DNA of 64,000 nucleotides. It comes from Ravibacter sp964559125 (GTDB taxonomy: Bacteria; Bacteroidota; Bacteroidia; Cytophagales; Spirosomataceae). Each line of letters opens with the position of its first letter. The stretch's first letter is position 1. A program made the translations under genes and the position numbers. Where the stretch lies: the NCBI GenBank assembly GCA_964559125.1, contig CAZLGW010000026.1, positions 1 to 64,000 of the forward strand, given 5' to 3'. The notes beneath the pieces are model-generated. The model saw only the letters and a list, made by a program, of their open reading frames with translations, searched no databases and was not told the origin of the DNA. This document shows, one piece after another, positions 41,735 through 52,054 of the stretch.

Positions 41735-44700
41735 ATGAACAAAAATTTACTAGCTCTCTTTTTCCTGTTCTGGGCTGGAGTTGCTTTCGGGCAGACCCGT
41801 ACAATTACAGGAAAAGTAACCGCCGAAGAAGACGGGAGTGTCCTTCCCGGCGTGAGTATTCTTCTCAAAGGCTCAAATTTGGGCACATCAACAAACGTAA
41901 ACGGTGAGTATTCGATCAACGCTCCTGCCGACGGCGTCCTGGTATTCAGCTTTGTGGGATTTGTCTCCCGGGAGGTCCAGGTGGGATCGAGCTCCGTAAT
42001 TGACGTTGTACTTTTATCCGATATCCAGGCTCTGAGCGAAGTGGTCGTGACGGGGGTTGGTGTGGCAACGGAAAGAAAAAAGCTCGCCATAGCTGTCGAG
42101 TCGCTTAACTCGGATGATCTTCCTAAAGCCCCGACCGGAACTCTTGACCAGGCCCTGGTAGGGAAAATAGCCGGAGCCCAGATCGCTTCTACTTCCGGGC
42201 AGCCCGGCCAGCAGGCGTCTATACTTCTGAGAGGCATTAATACATTGGGGGCCACGCAGCCTATGATTCTGGTCGACGGTGTTCAAATCAACGCCGGCAG
42301 CAACGATAACGGATCTGCAAGAAATACCTCATCACGGTTATCTGACCTGGACCTGTCTAACGTAGAGCGTGTGGAAGTAATACAGGGAGCCGCAGCCGGT
42401 ACGATTTATGGTGCACAAGGAGCAAACGGCGTAATCCAGATCTTTACCAAGAAGGGCAAGAAAGGTCAGACGCCCACTATTACGCTTAGCCATAGAATGT
42501 CGATCGATAACGCGATCAGGGGTAACCTCACACTTGCCAAAAATCACTTTTTCAATACCAGCGACGGTTATATTATCGATGGTGGCGGTCGGCGTTTAAA
42601 TCCTGATGTCAACGGCAGCTGGGGTCAGCCCTCTGTACCCGCCATCGACGGCACCACAGTAAACAACAAGCCCTATATGGAGCAGACTTACGATCACCTG
42701 GATCAGCTCCTTCATAAAAATGTACAAACGCACAATACCAACCTGACCATTACAGGAGGGGGAAATTCATCCGACTATGCTTTTACTTTGTCGAAGCTGA
42801 AGCAGGGCAGCATTATATTCGGAAAACTGGACCGCTATAATGTGTCGAGCAATCTGGGCGCGGAGCTTTTTAAAAATTTCACCATCAGGAGTATCACGCA
42901 GCTTGTTTACTCTGATAACGGAACCGGCGGTATAACCGGCTCCAACAATATCTACAGCGGTATCGGAACTGCTTTGAACTCACGTCAATTCTGGGATCTC
43001 ACCTTCAGAAACCCCGATGGTGACTATGTAGCTGATCCTGAAGGGGGTAACTCTGTCAATCCGTTTTATACCCAGCAATACAGGAGATATACCGCTAAAA
43101 CCACCCGTATTGTCCAGAATTTCAACCTGAACTATAAGATCAACCGGTTCATTGAGCTCGACTACAAGTTTGGTATCGACAATTACCGCTATGACTTCAA
43201 TGACTTCATACGATACCAGGGCAATGTAAAAACCTCGGGAGATAAATTACCTCCCCTGACTGGCCGCATTACAAACGACAGGGATAGTGAAACGTTCCAA
43301 AACTCCTTATTGAGCGCTTTTATTAAAACCAACTTTGAAAAGGACTTCGGAATGAGCATACCGATCCAGACTTCTACCCATTTTGCTTACGACTGGAGAA
43401 AAAGACTGTATCAGAACCTGACCAGCATCGGCAGCGGCTTCTCTCCGTTTCCTCCCTATAACCTGAGTACTGCAGATGAGCAGAGCAATGAAGAAGAGAA
43501 TATAGAGTTCGTCACTTACGGCTACCTTATCAATCAAAGAATTGACTATGGCTCCCTGTTTGGCGTATCCGGAGGTGTCCGTGTGGACTACGCTTCCACA
43601 TTCGGCGCTCCCAACTACAAAGCTTTCGTGTTCCCGCGCGCAGACGCTTACTTCAATTTAGGGGATGTAATAGCTTCTGACAAAATTTACGAATTCAAGC
43701 TGAGGGCAGCTTACGGACAGGCGGGTACCCAGCCGGACGCTTATGATCGTTTTATTACACTCAATACGGGAAATATCGGCAACTCAGGCTATTTGTCACT
43801 GAAATCAACAGCGAACAATCCGGAACTGAATGTACAGGTTTCAAAAGAAACCGAATTCGGTACCGATCTGGGCTTTACGCTTAACCATGGGAGCTGGCTC
43901 AGCAGGTTGAATATAAACGCAACCTATTGGATGCGGAAGAACACCGATGTCATTCGTGAACTGGATCTTGCCCCCTCTTCGGGAGCTTCAGGGCTTCTTA
44001 ACAATGCGATCAGCATAGATGCCAAAGGTTTCCAGCTAGGCCTCGACCTGGATGTACATAGGAGTGAAAACCTTGATTGGACCTTTGGAACCCGTTTCGG
44101 GACTTCCAGATCTATCATCTCCAATATTTCGAACGGGAAAGAGATCGCGATCGGCGAAAGCGGGTCCGGGCAATTCGTTCTGAAGGAAGGTGAAGCCGTT
44201 TCCACGTTCTTCGGAAGAGCGCCACTGCACCGGATCGATCAGCAGGACGCAAATGGCTCCTACTACCTCAACCAGGACAATGCCGCCAACTATACAATAG
44301 TAAACGGAATGGTCATCAACAAAGCAACTAAGGCCGTACAGTTTACGACCGACAATGTTAAAATCGGCGACCCCACTCCCAAATTCAATATGACATTCCT
44401 TTCAAATGCTACTTTCTTCAAGAAGCTGATGGTCGACGTTCAACTGGATTGGGTATACGGCAACGATATATACAATCAAACGAAGCAATGGCTTTTCAGG
44501 GACTATATGCATAGCGATTTTGACAAAGAGATCACGGTTGAAGGACAAAGCGGAGCCTATGTAGCCCACTACGTCAGTTTGTACAATACTAATACGACCA
44601 ACGGCTTCTTCGTTGAGAAAGGCTCATTCCTTCGCCTGCGCAACGTCGGTGTATCGTACGACCTGGCCAGCCTCATCAAGGCAAGCTTCCTCAAAAGCCT

Positions 44701-44863
44701 GAATGTTAACCTGAGCGCAAGGAACCTGTTGACCTTCACTAAATATTCCGGGATAGATCCGGAAGCTGCTTCCCACTTTAACAGCCCTATTTATCGCGGG
44801 CTCGATCTGTACACGTTTCCAAATATCAGGACGTTTCAATTCGGAATTTCGGCAGGATTTTAA
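41735..44863 (+). CDS. SusC/RagA-type TonB-dependent transporter
   Basis: The 1042-residue protein has a signal peptide (LALFFLFWAGVAFG) and an N-terminal carboxypeptidase-D-like domain (ITGKVTAEEDGSVLPGVSIL). The plug follows (SEVVVTGVGVATERKKLAIA, then ILLRGINTLGATQPMILVDG and VERVEVIQGAAAGTIYGAQG). A 22-strand-type barrel ends with the aromatic strand FQFGISAGF. It imports an oligosaccharide or other large nutrient through the outer membrane with TonB energy, capped by the SusD protein encoded next. The susD start codon overlaps its stop (TAATG). The first 60 codons are close to those of the second susC at 46636. The substrate is not deducible, as no glycosidase gene is adjacent. Confidence 0.93.
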   Translation: MNKNLLALFFLFWAGVAFGQTRTITGKVTAEEDGSVLPGVSILLKGSNLGTSTNVNGEYSINAPADGVLVFSFVGFVSREVQVGSSSVIDVVLLSDIQALSEVVVTGVGVATERKKLAIAVESLNSDDLPKAPTGTLDQALVGKIAGAQIASTSGQPGQQASILLRGINTLGATQPMILVDGVQINAGSNDNGSARNTSSRLSDLDLSNVERVEVIQGAAAGTIYGAQGANGVIQIFTKKGKKGQTPTITLSHRMSIDNAIRGNLTLAKNHFFNTSDGYIIDGGGRRLNPDVNGSWGQPSVPAIDGTTVNNKPYMEQTYDHLDQLLHKNVQTHNTNLTITGGGNSSDYAFTLSKLKQGSIIFGKLDRYNVSSNLGAELFKNFTIRSITQLVYSDNGTGGITGSNNIYSGIGTALNSRQFWDLTFRNPDGDYVADPEGGNSVNPFYTQQYRRYTAKTTRIVQNFNLNYKINRFIELDYKFGIDNYRYDFNDFIRYQGNVKTSGDKLPPLTGRITNDRDSETFQNSLLSAFIKTNFEKDFGMSIPIQTSTHFAYDWRKRLYQNLTSIGSGFSPFPPYNLSTADEQSNEEENIEFVTYGYLINQRIDYGSLFGVSGGVRVDYASTFGAPNYKAFVFPRADAYFNLGDVIASDKIYEFKLRAAYGQAGTQPDAYDRFITLNTGNIGNSGYLSLKSTANNPELNVQVSKETEFGTDLGFTLNHGSWLSRLNINATYWMRKNTDVIRELDLAPSSGASGLLNNAISIDAKGFQLGLDLDVHRSENLDWTFGTRFGTSRSIISNISNGKEIAIGESGSGQFVLKEGEAVSTFFGRAPLHRIDQQDANGSYYLNQDNAANYTIVNGMVINKATKAVQFTTDNVKIGDPTPKFNMTFLSNATFFKKLMVDVQLDWVYGNDIYNQTKQWLFRDYMHSDFDKEITVEGQSGAYVAHYVSLYNTNTTNGFFVEKGSFLRLRNVGVSYDLASLIKASFLKSLNVNLSARNLLTFTKYSGIDPEAASHFNSPIYRGLDLYTFPNIRTFQFGISAGF

Positions 44864-46494
44864 TGAAGCAAAGAAAAAATACGAAGATGATGAAAATACA
44901 TAAATATATAATATTCACGTTTAGCTTGTTTTTGGCGACTTCGTGCGACAAAGCCAGCCTTGACCTGGTCAACCCGAATGAACCGGGGATGCCGGCTCTT
45001 TTAAGTGAAGAAGGGATAAAAAGGGCCGGTCTGGGGGTTTATGATAAATTTGGCCTGGAATACTGGTGGCTTGCCCTACAGAGCCACGACATCATGGGCG
45101 ACGCCTATTTCACCTCGGTCGGCAACTTTAGCTGGAGGTGGGTAAACCAGCCTACTTCTATTACGCTGAGCGATGGCACCGTACTGAATCCTCCGCAGGG
45201 AGGCTCCCAGATTACCGAACTGCGCAATCGTAACTCGAGGGCCTTTGGGGATGACAATGCTTTTAAGCACGAATGGCAGGCCATGTACCTGGTCAATAAC
45301 CAGGCTAACCTGATATTGATGATCGCTGATGATGCGGAGCTTACGTTATCAGGTAATGCAGACCTCAAAAGAAACGTCCTGAAAGCCTGGGCATACTGGT
45401 GGAAAGGATTTGCCTATTCGAGGATAAGCTCCATCTATGTTGCCGGAATCATTGCAAATACATTCAATGAGACCAACGACAACTATATAACACACCTGGA
45501 ACTGGCTGCAGAAGCCAACAGGAACTTTGATGAAGCGATCAGCGCCCTTCAGGGGTTATCTGCAACTGAAGAGTATAATAACTTCCTGGGCGGGATGATA
45601 CCCTCTTTTACAAAACTAGGTAAAGGCGGCGTTTTAACTCCCGAGGAGTGGATAAGAAATATCAATACTTACAAGGCGAGGAATATCCTTGTAGGAAAAG
45701 AAGTCAATGAACTGTCTGCCGGTGAGTGGGCACAGATCCTTACGCTGACAGAAAATGGAATCCAGGCCAGTGACAAGATATTTACCATGAGGTCTTCATT
45801 GACAAACGACCTGGTTTCGGAAACAGCATGGCAGCCTTTCCGCTCCACTCTGGCTTTCTGGTCTCATATAAGTGAGCGCCTTATCCAGGACTATAAACCT
45901 GGCGACGACCGGTTCGAAAGAAACTTTTACGAATCCGAGGAAACGATAATGATCAATGCCCAGGGGCGTGGTTTCAACTATAGTACACGTTATGCTTTAA
46001 ACTGGATAGATGATGGCGGCGATTATGCTACACAAACTGCCGGGCTGGCCGAAATCCCCGTAGCATGTAGCCATGAAGAAAACCAACTGATGAGAGCGGA
46101 AGCCCTTATCAGAACAGGTGAAATCGAGGCGGGGCTCGCCTTTATCGACCAGGTAAGAGACTACCAGTCAGCCGGGCTCGATCCGGTAGCCGGTACAGGG
46201 CTGACAGAAGAAGAAGCTCTTGAAGAGCTCAGAAGAGAAAGAAGGGTCGGTCTGCTCAATAAAAATGTTGCGTTTTATGATGCCAGGAGATGGGGAGTGC
46301 TTAAACCTGTCTCACAAGGCGGCGGAAGAACAGGCGCGGTCGTGCTCTATACACCTGCCGGCGGCGGTGCATTTATTGTTGACGAGAATGCGACTATCGA
46401 CTATAATTATCTGAGCTGGTGGGATGTCCCGTTGAATGAAATCGATTTTAACGAACCGAGCGCAGGCTCTGCTCCTGTTCAATCGCCAAACTAA
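44863..46494 (+). CDS. SusD/RagB-type nutrient-binding lipoprotein
   Basis: The 543-residue protein has a lipoprotein signal (FTFSLFLATSCDKASLD). A SusD-like helical TPR core shows typical stretches such as EWQAMYLVNNQANLILMIAD, LMRAEALIRTGEIEAGLAFI and the C-terminal LRRERRVGLLNKNVAFYDAR. It sits as a lid on the SusC barrel and binds the substrate at the cell surface. The start overlaps susC by one base; ATG 44890 is a possible later start. A strong terminator closes the transcription unit. Confidence 0.9.
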   Translation: MKQRKNTKMMKIHKYIIFTFSLFLATSCDKASLDLVNPNEPGMPALLSEEGIKRAGLGVYDKFGLEYWWLALQSHDIMGDAYFTSVGNFSWRWVNQPTSITLSDGTVLNPPQGGSQITELRNRNSRAFGDDNAFKHEWQAMYLVNNQANLILMIADDAELTLSGNADLKRNVLKAWAYWWKGFAYSRISSIYVAGIIANTFNETNDNYITHLELAAEANRNFDEAISALQGLSATEEYNNFLGGMIPSFTKLGKGGVLTPEEWIRNINTYKARNILVGKEVNELSAGEWAQILTLTENGIQASDKIFTMRSSLTNDLVSETAWQPFRSTLAFWSHISERLIQDYKPGDDRFERNFYESEETIMINAQGRGFNYSTRYALNWIDDGGDYATQTAGLAEIPVACSHEENQLMRAEALIRTGEIEAGLAFIDQVRDYQSAGLDPVAGTGLTEEEALEELRRERRVGLLNKNVAFYDARRWGVLKPVSQGGGRTGAVVLYTPAGGGAFIVDENATIDYNYLSWWDVPLNEIDFNEPSAGSAPVQSPN

Positions 46495-46526
46495 CAGGAT
46501 AAGAAATTACAATTTTCCAGTACTTT

Positions 46527-46567
46527 AAAAGAAAAAAGCCGGCACGTTTTGCCGGCTTTTTTCTTTT
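46527..46567 (+). terminator. Rho-independent terminator after the first susCD pair
   Basis: The 18-base arms AAAAGAAAAAAGCCGGCA (46527-46544) and TGCCGGCTTTTTTCTTTT (46550-46567) pair perfectly around a five-base loop and end in a T run. Together with the A-rich left arm this may work on both strands. It separates the two susCD units. Confidence 0.85.
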
Positions 46568-46635
46568 AGGGCAAACCCTCCTCTAGAAAAAGTACTATCT
46601 TGCTGTCGAGTTTTTTTAACGACAGATTAACCCAC

Positions 46636-49600
46636 ATGAACAAAAATTTACTAGTTCTCTTTTCCCTGTTCTGGGCCGGAGTTGCTTTCGGGCAAAACCG
46701 CACTATTACAGGGAAAGTAATCGCTGAAGAAGACGGGAGCGATCTTCCCGGCGTGAGTATCCTCGTAAAAGGCTCGGGTTCGGGCACATCGACAGACGCA
46801 GAAGGGCAGTACACAATCAGTGTTCCGGCTAACGCCGTTCTGGTATATAGTTTTGTAGGATTCATTAGCCGGGAGGTTCCTGTCGGAACGAATTCAATTG
46901 TCGACGTTACGCTCAGAGCCGACGTATTGGCACTCGGAGAGGTGGTCATTACGGCCATGGGTATCGCAAAAGAGAAAAAATCACTCGGATATGCGACGCA
47001 ATCCATCAAATCAGAAACACTTGTACAGGCAGCCAATACGGGCCTTGCAGGAGCCCTGCAAGGTAAAGTTTCAGGGGTAAGCATAGTCCCGTCGAGCGGG
47101 ATGCCGGGGGCATCCGCACAAATCACTATTCGCGGGGCGCGTTCCTTCACAGGCAACAATGCTCCCTTATACGTGATCGACGGGATGCCGGTATCTTCCA
47201 ATGCGGATATAAGCACCGGAAACAGCGTAACGGGGACAGATATTGCCAATCGCGGTGTGGATATCGACCCGAACGATATCGCCAATATCGAGATACTGAA
47301 AGGTCAGGCAGCTTCTGCCCTGTACGGCCTGAGGGCATCCAACGGGGTAATCGTCATTACTACCAAAAAAGGTGCCGCCGGATCCGCACAGGTATCCTTC
47401 AACTCGAACATCAGCTTCGACAGGATATCCCGCTACCCGGATCTTCAGAATACTTACGCGCAGGGCTCTGAAGGGGAATATTCGCCAAATGCTTCGTTCT
47501 CCTGGGGACCGAAAATAGCAGATCTCCCCAAAAGTGCCGATTACGGAGGAGAAACCGATAACCAATACACCAGGGCCGACGGCCTCAAACCCGGTATGTA
47601 CTACGTACCGCAACGTGCGAATGCCGGACTCGACCCCTGGGTCAGGCCGCAGGTTTATGATAATATACGCGAATTTTTCAATACCGGAGTTACCTGGAAT
47701 AATTCGGTGAACGTATCGCAGGGCTCGGAGCGCGGTAACTATTCGTTTTCCCTGGGTAATACGCGCCAAGACGGCATCGTTCCGAACACCGGCATGAAAC
47801 GTTACAACGCAAGGCTGAGTGGTGAGGCCAGGTTGTCAGACAGGTTCAAGACCGGATTTACAGGCAATTTCGTATCTTCCGATATTGACAAGGCGCCCTC
47901 CGCCAACGACGGTATCATCGCTACTGTTTACCCTGCTCCGCCGAGCTATGACCTGAAAGGTATCCCTGATCACTATGCAGGCAACGAATATCGCCCGAAC
48001 GGGTACCGCGGAGGAGCTTTCATCAATCCTTACTGGGGAATGCGCCATAATACTTTCAACGAGAAGACCAATCGTTTCTTCGGTAACGCGAGTGTTTCCT
48101 ACAACAGCACACTGAATTCGGACAATCTTGCGCTGGATGTCAAATACCAGTTAGGTACTGATGTATACACTACCGACTTCCAGGATATCTGGGGATTCGG
48201 ATCTACTGCCAGGGGATCCAATAATAACGGTACGATCGAGGAGTACAGCTTTACCAATAACATGGTCAATTCGCTGCTGACGGCCAACCTGAGCTGGAAT
48301 ATCAATGAAGATTTCAATCTGACTGCACTGCTCGGTAACGAAATTGTCAATACTTCTACCGTATATAAATACGCCTATGGCTCTGACTTTTCGTTTTCGG
48401 GGTGGAACCATATGGACAATACTGCTACAAAAGACGCTTCATCCGAATATAAGAAGTCAAGAACATTCGGCACCTTCCTCAACCTGAACCTGGCATACCA
48501 GAACTTTCTATTCCTGACTGCCTCCGGGAGACAGGATATCGTTTCTACCATGCCCCGCGGAAACAGAAGGTTCTTCTACCCATCTCTCGGGCTGAGCTTC
48601 GTATTTACCGGGCTCGACGGGCTTAGCGACAACCCGGTGTTGAGCCTGGGCAAGCTGAGAGCATCTTTTGCACAGGTAGGCCAGGCGGGCTCTTACCTTC
48701 CGAACAACTATACCATCCCTTCTTACGGAGGCGGGTTTTATAACGGAACTCCTATCATATATCCTATAAACGGGATAAAGGCATACATTCCGAATACCTC
48801 GATGTATGACGGTAACCTGAAACCTCAGAATACCAATTCTTACGAGATAGGGGCCGATCTGGGCTTGTGGAAAGGATTGATCGATCTCAGCTACACCTAT
48901 TCAAGACAGAATGTTTCGGGGCAGATCTTCGATGTACCGCTGGCAGGGTCGACAGGCGCTTATGAGTTTACGACAAACGGCGGGAAAGTACACACCAATG
49001 CACATGAGCTTACAGCGAACGTGAATGTCGTCCGTCAAAAAGACCTGAATTGGAATATAGGTCTGAACTTCACCAAAATTGACAACTACGTAGACGAGCT
49101 TGCCGAAGGTGTGGAGAGCATTTTCCTCGGCGGCTTTGTATCCCCTCAGGCAAGGGCAGGAATCGATGATAAATTCCCTGTAATTTACGGTTCTACCTAC
49201 GCAAGAAATGACAAGGGGCAGATACTGGTCGATGATACCGGAACGCCTGTTGCCGGAGCTCCGGGGGTAATCGCACATGTGGCTCCGGACTTCATATTGG
49301 GAATGAATACCAGTCTGAATTACAAAAGGCTGACACTTTCTGCTGTAGCGGAGTGGAAGCATGGCGGGCAGATGTACGGCGGTACTACCGGTCTGTTCGA
49401 TCTCTATGGGAATAACAAAGCAACCCTCGAAGCCAGAGAAAAGAACGAAGTGATGTTCCCGAATGCCGTAAGTGAAGAGGACGGAACACCGAACACTAAA
49501 AAAATAACAGGCTACGCAAACATTCAAAAATACTTTTCGGACCTGAATAACATAGACGAAAGCAGCATCGTAGAAGCTTCATTCTTCAAAATGAGAGAGA

Positions 49601-49803
49601 TCTCCCTGAGATACCAGGCGGTGAAAAAAGCAAATTTCAATGTGGGGCTTAATTTCTTTGCCCGTAACCTGTCGCTATGGACCAACTCTCCGGTGATCGA
49701 CCCCGAATCGAGCCAGGGGAATACCAATATGGCAGGCAGCTTCGAAAGGTTTACATTACCTCAGACAAGCAGCTACGGGATGGGTATCAATCTTCAGTTC
49801 TAA
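46636..49803 (+). CDS. SusC/RagA-type TonB-dependent transporter, second copy
   Basis: From ATG 46636 the protein has 1055 residues with a signal peptide (LVLFSLFWAGVAFG) and a carboxypeptidase-D-like domain (ITGKVIAEEDGSDLPGVSIL). The plug contains GEVVITAMGIAKEKKSLGYA, ITIRGARSFTGNNAPLYVID and IEILKGQAASALYGLRASNG. A barrel ending in SYGMGINLQF completes it. The first 36 bases of the longer frame from 46600 are leader. The N-terminal 60 residues and part of the leader match the first susC closely, while the plug and barrel are different, so the two systems take up different substrates. A SusD-like gene follows after 18 bases. Confidence 0.93.
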   Translation: MNKNLLVLFSLFWAGVAFGQNRTITGKVIAEEDGSDLPGVSILVKGSGSGTSTDAEGQYTISVPANAVLVYSFVGFISREVPVGTNSIVDVTLRADVLALGEVVITAMGIAKEKKSLGYATQSIKSETLVQAANTGLAGALQGKVSGVSIVPSSGMPGASAQITIRGARSFTGNNAPLYVIDGMPVSSNADISTGNSVTGTDIANRGVDIDPNDIANIEILKGQAASALYGLRASNGVIVITTKKGAAGSAQVSFNSNISFDRISRYPDLQNTYAQGSEGEYSPNASFSWGPKIADLPKSADYGGETDNQYTRADGLKPGMYYVPQRANAGLDPWVRPQVYDNIREFFNTGVTWNNSVNVSQGSERGNYSFSLGNTRQDGIVPNTGMKRYNARLSGEARLSDRFKTGFTGNFVSSDIDKAPSANDGIIATVYPAPPSYDLKGIPDHYAGNEYRPNGYRGGAFINPYWGMRHNTFNEKTNRFFGNASVSYNSTLNSDNLALDVKYQLGTDVYTTDFQDIWGFGSTARGSNNNGTIEEYSFTNNMVNSLLTANLSWNINEDFNLTALLGNEIVNTSTVYKYAYGSDFSFSGWNHMDNTATKDASSEYKKSRTFGTFLNLNLAYQNFLFLTASGRQDIVSTMPRGNRRFFYPSLGLSFVFTGLDGLSDNPVLSLGKLRASFAQVGQAGSYLPNNYTIPSYGGGFYNGTPIIYPINGIKAYIPNTSMYDGNLKPQNTNSYEIGADLGLWKGLIDLSYTYSRQNVSGQIFDVPLAGSTGAYEFTTNGGKVHTNAHELTANVNVVRQKDLNWNIGLNFTKIDNYVDELAEGVESIFLGGFVSPQARAGIDDKFPVIYGSTYARNDKGQILVDDTGTPVAGAPGVIAHVAPDFILGMNTSLNYKRLTLSAVAEWKHGGQMYGGTTGLFDLYGNNKATLEAREKNEVMFPNAVSEEDGTPNTKKITGYANIQKYFSDLNNIDESSIVEASFFKMREISLRYQAVKKANFNVGLNFFARNLSLWTNSPVIDPESSQGNTNMAGSFERFTLPQTSSYGMGINLQF

Positions 49804-49821
49804 TTCTTAAGATTCGGGAAA

Positions 49822-51393
49822 ATGAAAAATAGATTATTGAATCACAGATATTTAACCGGTTTTCTGACTATGGCTGTTTTCCTGGCTTCCTGCTCGGAAA
49901 ATGCTTTGGATGAAATAAACCGGGACAGGAACAATGCGTCTGATGTAGATGCTAAATTTATTCTTACGGATATAATGACCTCCACTGCTTTTTCTGTTGT
50001 CGGAGGCGATATATCACTGTATTCTTCCATCTACGTAGAACACGAAGCCGGCGTACATAACCAAACTTACAATGCCGAGATCAGGAGCGGGGAGCCCACG
50101 CTGGCCACGACCAACAACAATTCATGGAATGCAATTTATCAGAACATCAAGAATGCCAGGATCGTAATTGCCAAAACTTCTGCCGGAGGCCCCGAAGAAG
50201 GAAACGCTGTTACCAACTCGATCGGCAAAGTCCTCCTGGCTTACAACCTGGGCGTTTTGACCGACTTTTTTGGTGATGCTCCCTTCTCTGAGACAGGTGT
50301 ATTGACAGAAGATGGCTCTCCTGCATACCTTCAGCCTAAAATTGAAAAGCAGGCTGACCTCTATCCGCAAATCCAGCAGTTGCTTGATGAGGCAATTGCC
50401 GGTTTTGCCGGTAATGATGCGGCGGGTTCCGGCGCAGTCGGCGGCCAGGATTTGATCTACGGCGGCGCCAAAGCCAAATGGCTGCAGGCTGCCTACGGAC
50501 TGAAAGCCCGGTACCTGATGCATGCAATTAAGAGATCATCCAATGTTAATGCCGATATGACACAGATACTTTCATTCATCGATCAGTCATTTAAGAGAGT
50601 GGTCGACGAAATGAAGTTTGACCAGTATGACGGCGTTAAATACATCAACCCTCTTTTTGGATATACGAACTCGCGGGATGGGCTGGGTGTCAGCAAGAGT
50701 CTTGCTGCCAAGTTTGCAGAATACGAAGATCCCCGCGGAGAACAGGCTTTCGGAGTATGGGTGGATTGGATAGAACATATTCCTCTTGAAGAGGTACTGG
50801 AGCAGGCAGTTCCAAACGGTACTCCTATACAGCAACAATATGAATACCCGCTTTCATTTGCAAATTATGCCGATAAAGCCCCTACCATGCTGCTTAGCTA
50901 TCACGAACTGTTATTTCTGAAAGCCGAGGCTCTGGCAAGGCTCGGAAGGACAGAGGAAGCGGAAGAGGTACTGCAGGATGCTGTCATTGCAGCTTTCGCA
51001 AATCTTGAAAAGTCTCTTCAATATGGTATCGAATACGCGGCTGATCTGGCTCCGGACCTGGACCTGTCGGAAGAGGTAGCGCTCGGCTATTTCGAAAATT
51101 CGGTAAAAGCCCGCTTCGAGGCGAATCCATTGAAAGAAATAATGCTACAAAAATACCTTGCCTTCTTCGGGGCTTCGGGAGAATCTACTGAAACTTTCAA
51201 TGATATCCGCAGACTGAAAGCGCTGGGCGAGGATTTTGTGATATTGGAAAATCCTAAAAATACCAGCCAGTTCCCGCTGCGGTTACCATACGGCAACTCG
51301 GATGTCACCGCAAACCAACACATAAAAGACGCCTACGGAAACGGCAGCTATGTGTATACAGAAAACGTGTGGTGGGCAGGGGGGACAAGGTAA
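49822..51393 (+). CDS. SusD-like nutrient-binding lipoprotein, second copy
   Basis: The 523-residue protein has a lipoprotein signal (GFLTMAVFLASCSENALDEI). Its pattern fits the SusD-like_2 group (INRDRNNASDVDAKFILTDI near the start, then WNAIYQNIKNARIVI and MLLSYHELLFLKAEALARLG). It pairs with the SusC encoded 18 bases upstream. It is more distant from the first SusD than the two SusC proteins are from each other at their N-termini. Confidence 0.87.
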   Translation: MKNRLLNHRYLTGFLTMAVFLASCSENALDEINRDRNNASDVDAKFILTDIMTSTAFSVVGGDISLYSSIYVEHEAGVHNQTYNAEIRSGEPTLATTNNNSWNAIYQNIKNARIVIAKTSAGGPEEGNAVTNSIGKVLLAYNLGVLTDFFGDAPFSETGVLTEDGSPAYLQPKIEKQADLYPQIQQLLDEAIAGFAGNDAAGSGAVGGQDLIYGGAKAKWLQAAYGLKARYLMHAIKRSSNVNADMTQILSFIDQSFKRVVDEMKFDQYDGVKYINPLFGYTNSRDGLGVSKSLAAKFAEYEDPRGEQAFGVWVDWIEHIPLEEVLEQAVPNGTPIQQQYEYPLSFANYADKAPTMLLSYHELLFLKAEALARLGRTEEAEEVLQDAVIAAFANLEKSLQYGIEYAADLAPDLDLSEEVALGYFENSVKARFEANPLKEIMLQKYLAFFGASGESTETFNDIRRLKALGEDFVILENPKNTSQFPLRLPYGNSDVTANQHIKDAYGNGSYVYTENVWWAGGTR

Positions 51394-51505
51394 AAGGTAT
51401 TTCAGTCATAATGCCGGAGATCGCATCAATTCCTGGTGCAATCTCTTTTTGCCGTCGATAGAAAAAAAGGTACATTTATAGTTGCAAAACTAAAAACTCC
51501 AAGAG

Positions 51506-51748
51506 ATGGACGCCGAATTACAGATACAGAGCAAGAAGCTGGAATTGATTCAATGGTTATCGACTATTGAAGATTGGGATGTTTTGGAGAAGATTTCTGA
51601 CCTGATTTCTCGTGAAACAAAAAAAGACTGGTGGAATCACATCTCCGATGCTGAAAAAAAGGCAATTGAGACTGGAATTGCAGACGCAGATGCGGGCAAG
51701 CTCAATCCTCACTCAAAAGCACAAGAATTATATGCAAAGTGGTTATAG
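51506..51748 (+). CDS. Type II antitoxin (addiction-module protein)
   Basis: The 80-residue helical protein (MDAELQIQSKKLELIQWLST, then WWNHISDAEKKAIETGIADA and GKLNPHSKAQELYAKWL) has the pattern of small antitoxins that precede ParE/RelE toxins, with the toxin-binding part at the C-terminus. The toxin gene begins inside its last codons, overlapping by 17 bases. It should neutralise the toxin by direct binding and repress the promoter together with it. Confidence 0.75.
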   Translation: MDAELQIQSKKLELIQWLSTIEDWDVLEKISDLISRETKKDWWNHISDAEKKAIETGIADADAGKLNPHSKAQELYAKWL

Positions 51749-52031
51749 GGTTGTATGGACTGATTTTGCTTTACACGAGCTTTCCCAAACAATAGCGTAT
51801 CTGGAAGAAAATTTCACAGAAAAGGAAATAAAAAAACTCATCCTCGAAATAGAGAAAACTACGCATCTGATTTCGAACAATCCTGATCTTTTTCCAGAAT
51901 CCGACACCAAAGCAGTCAGAAGGGTCGTAATTCTGAAACTAAATACATTGTATTACAGAGTTGTAAATAATAATATTGAAGTTTTATCTTTCTTCTCCAA
52001 TCGCCGTTCTCCCGGCAAAAGAGAAATATAG
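51732..52031 (+). CDS. RelE/ParE-family toxin
   Basis: From ATG 51732 the product has 99 residues. It shows the ParE/RelE fold pattern (YRVVWTDFALHELSQTIAYL, an alpha-helical pair, then RRVVILKLNTLYYRVVNNNI and the C-terminal FFSNRRSPGK). The family inhibits translation or gyrase; which applies here is not deducible. The start is chosen for the usual overlap with the antitoxin; the longer open frame from 51612 runs through antitoxin sequence in another frame. No lesions are seen, so the pair looks functional, unlike the one near 62 kb. Confidence 0.8.
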   Translation: MQSGYRVVWTDFALHELSQTIAYLEENFTEKEIKKLILEIEKTTHLISNNPDLFPESDTKAVRRVVILKLNTLYYRVVNNNIEVLSFFSNRRSPGKREI

Positions 52032-52054
52032 CTGGTTTTCCGCATCTCCTGCTG

